A stretch of 64,000 nucleotides of DNA, taken from Halobacillus yeomjeoni (GTDB lineage: Bacteria; Bacillota; Bacilli; Bacillales; Halobacillaceae). The notes beneath the pieces are model-generated. The model was given only the letters and a program-made list of their open reading frames with translations. It ran no database searches and was not told the origin of the DNA. The translations under genes and the position numbers were made by a program. The DNA lies in contig NZ_JAIVAI010000002.1 in the NCBI RefSeq assembly GCF_020171525.1, forward strand, positions 248,001 through 312,000. The letters run 5' to 3'. Shown one piece after another: positions 51,641 to 59,100 of this stretch (positions within the stretch are counted from its first letter, which is position 1; every line of letters starts with the position of its first letter).

Positions 51641-51682
51641 ATCTAGTATATCTTTTTTGTCTTATGTATTATTCTACAACAC

Positions 51683-52330
51683 TTAAAACAATTCCATTTG
51701 TTTCGGTTGGTTGTTTGTTAATTCTTGTCTTAAGCATGCAATCTTTTTCGCGTGAAAGCGCGGATACAAATCTAAGAGTATAAATTCCAATTCTTCTTGA
51801 GTTAAATGTTGCAATACACTCCCTTCTCCTCTTTCTCTAACATCCGTATTAAATTCACGATTTAAATGAGTATATAAGTTACTTAAGATGATTGATCCAT
51901 TTGTGTGTTTTGTATTAACTGTTGAAAGAAAGTGCACCATTCCTTTTATACGTTTTTTATAATGGTCCAATTGTTTGTCAATACCAAGAGTCCTATCCTT
52001 GTAATTAGTGTTCTGCCTATAGAAATTTTTTGACACAATGCCCCAATTCTTTTTCTTATAAAATTCATAGGCTTGGTATTCATTACTATAAAAATCTTCA
52101 GTTTTATAATTTGAATCATCTAATGTTTTTAGAACAATAAATTTTGTGTCTTTATGTAAATATAAACGCATTCTTTCTTTGTCTTCAGCATAGTTGGGAA
52201 TGGAAAATAAATGATCTACCCACCTACATAAGAAGTTCCTTTGAGTTTCACCCACATATATTAGATTATGCGTTTTATTAATTATGGCATATATTCCTTT
52301 ACTTAATAGTTCATCCTTTTTAGTTCCCAT
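51683..52330 (-). CDS. GIY-YIG domain protein with C-terminal clamp-binding-like motif
   Basis: 215 aa from ATG 52330 behind GCGAGGAGAAATT. The N-terminus has the GIY-YIG nuclease signature in the form GIYAIINKTHNLIYVGET, with Arg-Trp (LCRWVDHL) after it where the catalytic Arg is expected. Downstream is a helical region. The last residues read QPKQMELF, where QMELF fits the QxxLF consensus for binding the replication sliding clamp. AT-rich compared with the aldolase. It could be a selfish or defence-linked nuclease; the function is not established. Confidence 0.7.
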   Translation of the reverse strand: MGTKKDELLSKGIYAIINKTHNLIYVGETQRNFLCRWVDHLFSIPNYAEDKERMRLYLHKDTKFIVLKTLDDSNYKTEDFYSNEYQAYEFYKKKNWGIVSKNFYRQNTNYKDRTLGIDKQLDHYKKRIKGMVHFLSTVNTKHTNGSIILSNLYTHLNREFNTDVRERGEGSVLQHLTQEELEFILLDLYPRFHAKKIACLRQELTNNQPKQMELF

Positions 52331-52430
52331 AATTTCTCCTCGCTTTTTCATACCTTTTGTAAATTTTTGTTTTTTATAAATTAATACTTCGCTACTAAAG
52401 TTGGATTTCCTTTATTTGTATTTCTATTAA

Positions 52431-52466
52431 TAAAAGCTGACGGAACTCATCCATCAGCTTTTAAAA
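52431..52466 (-). terminator. Hairpin copy B, upstream flank of the GIY-YIG gene
   Basis: AAAAGCTGACGGA pairs with TCCATCAGCTTTT (one mismatch) around ACTCA. It is nearly the same as the aldolase terminator. As a minus-strand element it lies just after the recombinase-like gene (stop 52484). Confidence 0.75.
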
Positions 52467-52483
52467 CATACCTTAGTAATTAA

Positions 52484-52948
52484 CTATTTTTCTTTCGCCT
52501 TTATACTCTTCTTATCAAAAGCATTGCTAAAAGTTTTCTTAAATGAATAAAGACTAAGGTGTCGTGGTCCTAAAATATCCAAGCGTAATCTATCATAATT
52601 TACCGTCTTGTTATCTTCATAAAAATGGACTTCACCAATCTGTTCCACGATATCCAGAAGTAGATCACTATTCACATTCAATTCATTTTGAACGGCAGAA
52701 GAGTTGTAAAAGAGCAAGGTGCTTGGCTTGTACCTAGGGTTCCCTAATACTTTCTTCATTTGTATAAGCTCCGGTCTCTTAAAAGGTGTTCCTAGATAGC
52801 CGAGATCAGTGAATCTTTTAAGAACATTCCACTGATTTTCAGCACAGTATTGATTAAGTACTTTGTCCTGATATACGAGTCGGTCAATGGGTGATGATAG
52901 GTTGTTAATTTCTATCGTTTTTTTATAATACAAGAAGACGCTTTTCAT
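52484..52948 (-). CDS. Serine-recombinase N-terminal-domain-like protein lacking the catalytic Ser
   Basis: 154 aa from ATG 52948 behind GAAGGGGAT. The sequence follows the resolvase N-terminal domain: VFLYYKKT in place of the usual VxYxRVST, then DRLVYQDKVLNQYCAENQW, FTDLGYLGTPFKRPELIQM (Gly-x-x-Gly, Arg-Pro), TLLFYNSSAV and a final sheet. The active-site Ser in the first motif is replaced by Lys/Thr, and the Asp-Arg-Leu/Ser-Arg motif is missing. It cannot be a normal recombinase. Possibly a DNA-binding or regulatory relic. Located between the GIY-YIG and McrC genes. Confidence 0.55.
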   Translation of the reverse strand: MKSVFLYYKKTIEINNLSSPIDRLVYQDKVLNQYCAENQWNVLKRFTDLGYLGTPFKRPELIQMKKVLGNPRYKPSTLLFYNSSAVQNELNVNSDLLLDIVEQIGEVHFYEDNKTVNYDRLRLDILGPRHLSLYSFKKTFSNAFDKKSIKAKEK

Positions 52949-52977
52949 CAATATATCCCCTTCTAGATTAAGACATA

Positions 52978-53018
52978 AAAAAAAGCATATGATCCCGGCA
53001 ATCGGGTTCATATGCTAG
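52978..53018 (-). terminator. Terminator after mcrC
   Basis: On the minus strand AGCATATGAACCCGATTGC folds with GGGATCATATGCT and is followed by TTTTTTTT. It sits 30 bp past the mcrC stop. Confidence 0.8.
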
Positions 53019-53049
53019 TATCTCTCTTGAAGTGCCTCTTTAATCAACA

Positions 53050-54120
53050 TCAAGAAAAACCTTCACTTCCATGCTTAGAATAAGTATTGGACTTACCTTC
53101 CAAACAACCTATCAAGCGTGTATAAATATCGTGCCAAGAAGCACTTAAATCTAACGTGTTCACTTCCATCGAAACCCGTTCACTCCACTCAAATACTTCA
53201 TCTACATGCTTCCCGTTATAAGGATAAACCAATATCCCCCTCACGCTGACTTCTTGATCCTGGTGCATCAAATAAGTGAATAATTGATACATGTTGTGAC
53301 TATGGAACGAATCATTGCCATGATAATTCTGAAAAACATGTTTATAGAACTTCGCATCCATGACGATCTTTTCATTTCCTTTCTTATGAGTAAGAGATAC
53401 ATCCGTCCTCATGGATGGTAGATATGTTTGATTTCCTCGAAGGTTCCAATTCAACGTCTCCGAAGATACCTTATATGTCTTCTGTTCTTGTTTATAAAAC
53501 TGAAAAAGAAACTTCTCAAAAATACGATTTAAATCAGTGTCTTCCAACTCAGCATTGAACAAACTCCATCCACCCTGCTTATGGGATAACAAGGTGAAGT
53601 CGTGGAGAATCTTCGCAATATGAATCATACGTTTGTAATGAAACGTTTGGCGACTGTACGTAATTTCTTTAAATAACCGTTTTGTTAAAGGAGGAGAATC
53701 AACCTCAGGTATAGATTCCATTAACAAGAAACTTTTCTTTCTCGTTTCTTCTTTTAAAAATCTATTTTGCGTAATCGACCCAAGGGTTGATTTCATTATT
53801 TGATTCAACAGCACATTTGCGGAATACTCATCCTTCTCACAAACGACTGATGGTTTTCTCATCATAATCGAAGGCATGGACTCACTTAATACGAGCCTTC
53901 CGTTCAACCTGTTGGTGCTTTCTTTCACTTCTATATAATCTTTTACCAGACCTCGCCGGTGAAGCAAAGCCACTTCTTTCAGGAATTGTTTAACAATAAA
54001 GTCGTAGGTGATCAGGTCCTCATCTATTTCATTCATGCTTTTGGTGAGTTCCGGCATTTCATGAATATAGCTCAGAAGACAAAATAGATTTCGAATTGGA
54101 ACTTTGAACGTCTGTTCCAT
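53050..54120 (-). CDS. mcrC: McrC-like nuclease subunit of a type IV restriction system
   Basis: 356 aa. The N-terminal half matches McrC (VPIRNLFCLLSYIHEMPEL start; DYIEVKESTNRLNGRLVLSE). The nuclease core follows: SMRTDVSL and then IVMDAKFYK (Asp...Asp-Ala-Lys), the PD-(D/E)XK pattern of McrC. The gene starts right at the mcrB stop codon (54121), implying coupled translation. In the McrBC system this subunit cuts DNA once McrB has translocated from modified cytosines. Confidence 0.88.
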   Translation of the reverse strand: MEQTFKVPIRNLFCLLSYIHEMPELTKSMNEIDEDLITYDFIVKQFLKEVALLHRRGLVKDYIEVKESTNRLNGRLVLSESMPSIMMRKPSVVCEKDEYSANVLLNQIMKSTLGSITQNRFLKEETRKKSFLLMESIPEVDSPPLTKRLFKEITYSRQTFHYKRMIHIAKILHDFTLLSHKQGGWSLFNAELEDTDLNRIFEKFLFQFYKQEQKTYKVSSETLNWNLRGNQTYLPSMRTDVSLTHKKGNEKIVMDAKFYKHVFQNYHGNDSFHSHNMYQLFTYLMHQDQEVSVRGILVYPYNGKHVDEVFEWSERVSMEVNTLDLSASWHDIYTRLIGCLEGKSNTYSKHGSEGFS

Positions 54121-56679
54121 TTAAATCCCCTCAATCAACAATTGGACGACTTCTGGCCGGTCGAAATAATACTCTTCTAAAAGAGGAATGATCTCAAACT
54201 GGATGACGCCTTCATACCATGTTTCTTCATCTAAATGATTCGGTTTGGATGTGAAGAAAGAGTGCCCGATGGCATACCCCTCTCCCAATTGAAAGTCCGA
54301 TATAATCTCATCATTAATTCTCTTAATAGCCGATTCTATCCGTGAAACCATCTCGTCCGATACTCCTGAGCGCTTTAAAGTGGCTTCCCACTTATCATTG
54401 AAAACAGGCTTTAAGGTTACGAAAGCGAAACGGCGTCGTAAAGCAACTTCTATTTGGGCCAAGGAACGGTCAGCTGTATTCATTGTTCCGATTAAATGCA
54501 CGTTGCCAGGGACGGTGAATTTCTCTTTCGAGTATCCCATCGTCACATATTCATCACGTTTATCACTCTCAATCAACATAAATAATTCCCCAAAAATTTT
54601 GGAGAGGTTTCCACGGTTGATTTCATCGATGATGAAATAATAATCTTTCCCTGGATCCTCTAACGCCTTTTGGCAAAAGTCATAGAAGACCCCGTATTCC
54701 AAATCAAACCCATTTTCTTTCGGTCGATACCCCATGACAAAATCGTCATAAGCGTAGCTTTGGTGAAACTGGACCATTTCTACTCTTGATTCATCTTTTT
54801 CTCCCATAAGTGAAAAAGCCAGTCGTTTGGATACAAAAGTCTTCCCTACTCCGGGAGGACCTTGAAAAATCAAGTTCTTTTTATAGGCTAATAGATTCTT
54901 AATTTTTGTGTATTTTTCTCTTTCCATAAACACTTCTTTTAAAAAGTCTTCTTTTGTATATGGATCAATTTCTTCTTCTAGCCAATTTTCTTCAGTCAAT
55001 TCCATCGCTCTTTTCAAATTCGGTTTCAAACTCCATATGAATTGGCCGTCTTGTCGATATCCAGTAAATAGGACGGGCCAGTATTCTGCTTCACCTTCCT
55101 CTGATAGTGGAGGATTCATATCAATAGCCTCCAGTATTCTTTTGGCAAGATAGGCGACGGATGTGTTAAAAGCCGAAGGGTGTTTGTCTAGATTATGTGC
55201 CAGGCGGGTGGCAGAAGCTTCGCCTTCCCACTCATACATTTTCCCAAGATAATTGAAGTCACTCTCTTTGAAAATTGCATCGTTCTGAATCAGCTCACTC
55301 CATTGCTCTACAGGCAAATCCTGAGATTTTTTAAAAGATTGTTCTTCTGCACTGGAAGATGGTTGATTATTCAGGAATTCCGACTTCACCTCGACCATTT
55401 TGTGGTGAAGATCTTCATAGGTAAAGGAAGGTACATCTTTCACCACGGCTTCATTTTTTGACGCATTATTCACATGCTGATCTCCATAGTACAACCCGTA
55501 TTGAACCCCATGCTCATCTACCGCTAAAAACAATTGAGGAGCTGTCCGGTGGCTGGCATGGTTCGATTCATAAACCGCAAGCCAGCACCTGCTGCCTCCG
55601 AAGTTATTGTTCCAATTGAATCCTTTCAATACTCGGTCTTCAACCAATTCAATTTCTTGGTATTCCTCAATATTTCGAATGGCTTCATGAATTTTACGCT
55701 GTTCTTCCAGGACTTTATCTTTTTTATCAAAGTAATAGACTTGAAACAGAATGGTGAAATTTGTCCAAGCCTGCAAGATGTTTGTCTCATGCTGGGCATT
55801 AACTTCTTGTTTGAACTGCTCAAATTCGTTTAGAGTCACTGTTCCTTCTTCAAGAATAGTATCCAAGACCTTAAACTTTATTTGGTTGACCTTTTGGTGG
55901 TCACGATACATTTCCCGCATGTCTTCTAAGTGCTTCGTATTCATTTCACTGATGCCTTGTAAAAAGCTATCCACGTTTTGCTTATATCGGTGTAGTTCGG
56001 TCGCTATTTCATACAAGTATTCAACAGCGCTTTCCACCCTTATTTGATCATACTGTGAACTGCAATAAAAGAAGTCTTGGATGTCTAAAATGGTGAGATT
56101 TTGATAGGTGGGCTTCAGATAATTGAGTGTTGTGTTGCAAATATGTACATATGCTTCATAGTTCAACCCTACTGAACCAAATTTCAAGTTTATCCCATAG
56201 GTTTGTTTGATATCTTTGAAGATTTCCTGCTTGTACAGTGGATATTGCCCAAGATCAAAAGATGCCAGGATATATCCAAAAAGAGGCGCGCCTAGAGAAA
56301 GTTTAGGATCGAAAGCTTTTCCCTTTTCACGGAACTCTTCTATGCTTTTTTCTAAAGGAATCGAGTCATCCAGCAACTGGTTCATTAGCTCCGATACTTC
56401 TTCCGGGTGACTTTCCGCAAAGCGGACCAAATCTTGTGGATTACTCCAGTGGACAAAGCTTCCTTGTTGAGGGTTTTCTTTTTGGAGTTTTTTTGTGATG
56501 TCTACGATGGTGGTTGGAGTGACTTCATTCTCTGCAAAAAAATGGTTCAAGCGAGAAAGAATCTCAGCTTTATAGCTTTCGTCGTAAAGTTCGTGATTTT
56601 TGAACGATAAATATTTTTGGAAAGCTATATCCAAGTACTTATCTTTTAATAGTAGGTGTTCAATTTCTGATAGATTCAT
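54121..56679 (-). CDS. mcrB: McrB-like AAA+ GTPase with DUF3578-type reader
   Basis: 852 aa from ATG 56679 (MNLSEIEHLL), spaced properly from AAAAAGGGGATGG; an ATG nine bases upstream overlaps that site. About residues 330-420 resemble the MrcB-N/DUF3578 domain (GGSRCWLAVYES, PQLFLAVDEHGVQYGLYYG), a modified-DNA reader. The AAA_5 motor has Walker A GPPGVGKT (about 606-613), FHQSYAYDDFVMGYRP, Walker B IIDEINRGNLSKIFGEL and the sensor GTMNTADRSLAQIEVALRRRFAF. Together with the McrC gene it makes a complete McrBC-type system. Confidence 0.88.
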   Translation of the reverse strand: MNLSEIEHLLLKDKYLDIAFQKYLSFKNHELYDESYKAEILSRLNHFFAENEVTPTTIVDITKKLQKENPQQGSFVHWSNPQDLVRFAESHPEEVSELMNQLLDDSIPLEKSIEEFREKGKAFDPKLSLGAPLFGYILASFDLGQYPLYKQEIFKDIKQTYGINLKFGSVGLNYEAYVHICNTTLNYLKPTYQNLTILDIQDFFYCSSQYDQIRVESAVEYLYEIATELHRYKQNVDSFLQGISEMNTKHLEDMREMYRDHQKVNQIKFKVLDTILEEGTVTLNEFEQFKQEVNAQHETNILQAWTNFTILFQVYYFDKKDKVLEEQRKIHEAIRNIEEYQEIELVEDRVLKGFNWNNNFGGSRCWLAVYESNHASHRTAPQLFLAVDEHGVQYGLYYGDQHVNNASKNEAVVKDVPSFTYEDLHHKMVEVKSEFLNNQPSSSAEEQSFKKSQDLPVEQWSELIQNDAIFKESDFNYLGKMYEWEGEASATRLAHNLDKHPSAFNTSVAYLAKRILEAIDMNPPLSEEGEAEYWPVLFTGYRQDGQFIWSLKPNLKRAMELTEENWLEEEIDPYTKEDFLKEVFMEREKYTKIKNLLAYKKNLIFQGPPGVGKTFVSKRLAFSLMGEKDESRVEMVQFHQSYAYDDFVMGYRPKENGFDLEYGVFYDFCQKALEDPGKDYYFIIDEINRGNLSKIFGELFMLIESDKRDEYVTMGYSKEKFTVPGNVHLIGTMNTADRSLAQIEVALRRRFAFVTLKPVFNDKWEATLKRSGVSDEMVSRIESAIKRINDEIISDFQLGEGYAIGHSFFTSKPNHLDEETWYEGVIQFEIIPLLEEYYFDRPEVVQLLIEGI

Positions 56680-56977
56680 AAATTCCATCCCCTTTTTCTA
56701 GCACATTCGTCATATTTTTATCATACATGACTTGTGGTTAAATATGTAATTCAAGAAGACACCTAATTAATATTGTCCCCAGCCTACCTCCTAATTCACT
56801 CGTATGTTTATATCAGTTTTTACATATTCTTACCTATGCAAAGCGTTGTTTAAGTTAACTGTATGATTCACTAAAATTACCTAAGTCGTCCCAAACTTCG
56901 ACAAAGAGCACTCTCCATTCATTAATGGTAATTTTTTACTTATTAGCATATTAATTACATAAGCGAGGAGAGATGTC
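56680..56977. other. AT-rich gap between mcrB and the MATE gene
   Basis: About 300 bp, no ORF with a ribosome binding site. Probably contains the divergent promoters of mcrB and the MATE gene. I see no terminator or repeat here. Confidence 0.4.
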
Positions 56978-58327
56978 ATGGACCAATCCAAAAATATGAA
57001 GCTCACATTAGGAGCTCTCACCATCCCCATTTTCCTCGAGCTGCTGCTAGGCATACTCATTCAGAACGTCGACCTGTTCATGCTGAGTAAGTACCACGAA
57101 GATGCAGTCGCGGCAATCGGAGCTGCCAATCGGATCCTGCTTATGGTGATCGTTATGTTCGGCTTCATCGGAAGTGGAACGACGATCGTTTTATCCCGGA
57201 TGATGGGGGCCGGTCAGTCTGATGATGCAGAAGAAGCGGCTGTCGTTTCGCTGGTCGCAAACTCCATCATTGGGGTTTTGTTCAGCCTGTTGCTTTGGCA
57301 GGGTGCGGGTACATTCCTGAACTTCATGGATCTTACCCCCAATGTCCATTCCATGGCCGAGGGTTACCTGAAAGTCGTCGGTGGTTTCTTATTCCTGCAG
57401 GCGGTGATCCTTACCATCAACGCCATCCTGAAAAGCCATGGACACACGAAACAAATTCTTTACGCCTCCATCATGATGAACCTCATCAACGTCTTCGGAA
57501 ACTACATCCTCATCTTCGGCCAGTTCGGTTTGGAACCTATGGGCACGGACGGGGCCGCTTTATCCACGGTCGTCGCCCGTCTGATCACAAGTGTCGCCCT
57601 GTACTTCATCTTGATCAAGACGATCGGTCATGCCCTGCCCTTTGCCCGGTTACTTTCAATGCCATCCGCCCACTTGAAGAAAATTCTCAGCATCGGTATT
57701 CCGTCTGCCGGTGAATATTTCACGTATTTATCCGCTCAATTCGTCGTGTTTTTCTTCATCACAACGATGGGCACCCAGTCCATCACCACCCAAATCTACG
57801 TCCAGACTATAATGGAACTTGTCTTCATCATCAGCACCTCTCTCGCGAATGGAACGAAAATCATCATCGGCCATCATATCGGTGCAAAACGATACGGTGA
57901 TGCCTACAAGCAGTGCATCCAGAGCTTCAAATGGGGAGCGGTGTTTACAATTACGGCTACACTCTTCCTTTGGATGTTGTCCAAACCGATCATCGGGTTA
58001 TTTACAGAAAGCACGACTGTCCAAAGCGGCTTCTCCCTTCTCCTTCTCATGGCTGTCGTATTCGAACCTGCCCGCATGTTTTATCTAATCGGTATCAATG
58101 CGCTCCGTGCGGTCGGTGACGCGAGGTATACGTTTTACGTCGCTGCCATCTTTATGTGGGGCATTGGGGTCCCACTTTCCTATGCCCTGGGGGTTCATTT
58201 TTCACTGGGGTTGGTCGGGATTTGGATGGCGTTCATTTTGGATGAATGGATCCGCGGGGTGGTCATTGTAAGGCGATGGAGGTCGCGTTCTTGGGTCCAC
58301 CCGCTCAAACAAAACCTGAGTGCATAG
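56978..58327 (+). CDS. MATE-family efflux transporter
   Basis: 449 aa, twelve membrane segments in two halves. MATE features: LTLGALTIPIFLELLLGILIQNVDLFMLSKY with the conserved Asp in the first helix pair, IGAANRILL, and in the second half IGIPSAGEYFTYLSAQFVVFF. Exports drugs or cations in exchange for Na+ or H+; in a halophile Na+ coupling is plausible (inference). ATG behind GCGAGGAGAG. Substrate unknown. Confidence 0.9.
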   Translation: MDQSKNMKLTLGALTIPIFLELLLGILIQNVDLFMLSKYHEDAVAAIGAANRILLMVIVMFGFIGSGTTIVLSRMMGAGQSDDAEEAAVVSLVANSIIGVLFSLLLWQGAGTFLNFMDLTPNVHSMAEGYLKVVGGFLFLQAVILTINAILKSHGHTKQILYASIMMNLINVFGNYILIFGQFGLEPMGTDGAALSTVVARLITSVALYFILIKTIGHALPFARLLSMPSAHLKKILSIGIPSAGEYFTYLSAQFVVFFFITTMGTQSITTQIYVQTIMELVFIISTSLANGTKIIIGHHIGAKRYGDAYKQCIQSFKWGAVFTITATLFLWMLSKPIIGLFTESTTVQSGFSLLLLMAVVFEPARMFYLIGINALRAVGDARYTFYVAAIFMWGIGVPLSYALGVHFSLGLVGIWMAFILDEWIRGVVIVRRWRSRSWVHPLKQNLSA

Positions 58328-58440
58328 AGAAAAGACCGAATGCTGTATAACACATCCAGTCTACTCTATGATCGTCTCTACAAACTCAAAATAAATAGCA
58401 ATCCCCTCTTCAAATCGAGGGGGCGCTATATCTCAAGCCT

Positions 58441-58851
58441 TCAAACCTCTGAGCGTCCGATTGAATCTATGCAAATATATCCGAACAGAAAACCGAATAA
58501 CAAAACCCCACCGCCAAGGCTGTTCATCAGAAATTCACCCAAGGGCCATGTCATACTTGGCGGGATATAACGCATTAAAGGCGCTAGTATCATGTACAAC
58601 GAAGGAAGTCCGATACCTAGAAATCTCGCCCATTGAAAGCCCCGCTGCCCTCTCTTCCAACGGAACCATAATGCATGTGTGGCAAACAACGCACCGTATC
58701 CAATTGGATAAAGCAGTGTGAACAAAAGCAGGGGCGTCCCTTTGAATTCAAGATCTTTCAATGTCACAAGGGAATCCCGTATGTTCATGAGTCCAACGAA
58801 AAGCGCAATCATTGCCGCAGTAAAAACAAAATATCCTAGAAATTTTTTCAT
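58441..58851 (-). CDS. Small integral membrane protein, 136 aa
   Basis: ATG 58851 behind GGAGGGGAAAGGG. Four hydrophobic stretches (KFLGYFVFTAAMIALFVGLM, LLLFTLLYPIGYGALFATHALW, FLGIGLPSLYMILAPLM, SLGGGVLLFGFLFGYICID) with a basic central loop (RWKRGQRGFQWAR). Not recognised. Upstream Met codons give a longer frame without a ribosome binding site. Confidence 0.6.
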   Translation of the reverse strand: MKKFLGYFVFTAAMIALFVGLMNIRDSLVTLKDLEFKGTPLLLFTLLYPIGYGALFATHALWFRWKRGQRGFQWARFLGIGLPSLYMILAPLMRYIPPSMTWPLGEFLMNSLGGGVLLFGFLFGYICIDSIGRSEV

Positions 58852-59065
58852 TCCCTTTCCCCTCCCATTCAGTTCACAAAACAATGCCTCCCTCCTGGGA
58901 GTCACTGTTTACTCTTGAAACCTAAAAGTTAAAGTCCGTTCTCAATTTTTGGCTTACGAACAGAATTAGACAAAAAGGGTGTAATCCCCTGTTGATTTTT
59001 ATAATAAATTCAAATGTAAAATCACCAAAACGTCACTTTTTTCTACAACAAAATCTCAACGCATA

Positions 59066-59099
59066 AAGAAAAGACCGAATCTTGGATTCGGTCTTTTCT
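59066..59099 (-). terminator. Terminator of the beta-helix gene
   Basis: AAAAGACCGAATC pairs with GATTCGGTCTTTT, just past the stop at 59101. A T-run lies on the minus strand. Confidence 0.8.
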
Positions 59100-59100
59100 C

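Noticed and set aside
58340-58425. Hairpin CCCCTC/GAGGGG after the MATE gene as a terminator
   Set aside because: The stem is only 6 bp and no T-run follows on either strand, so I do not list it.
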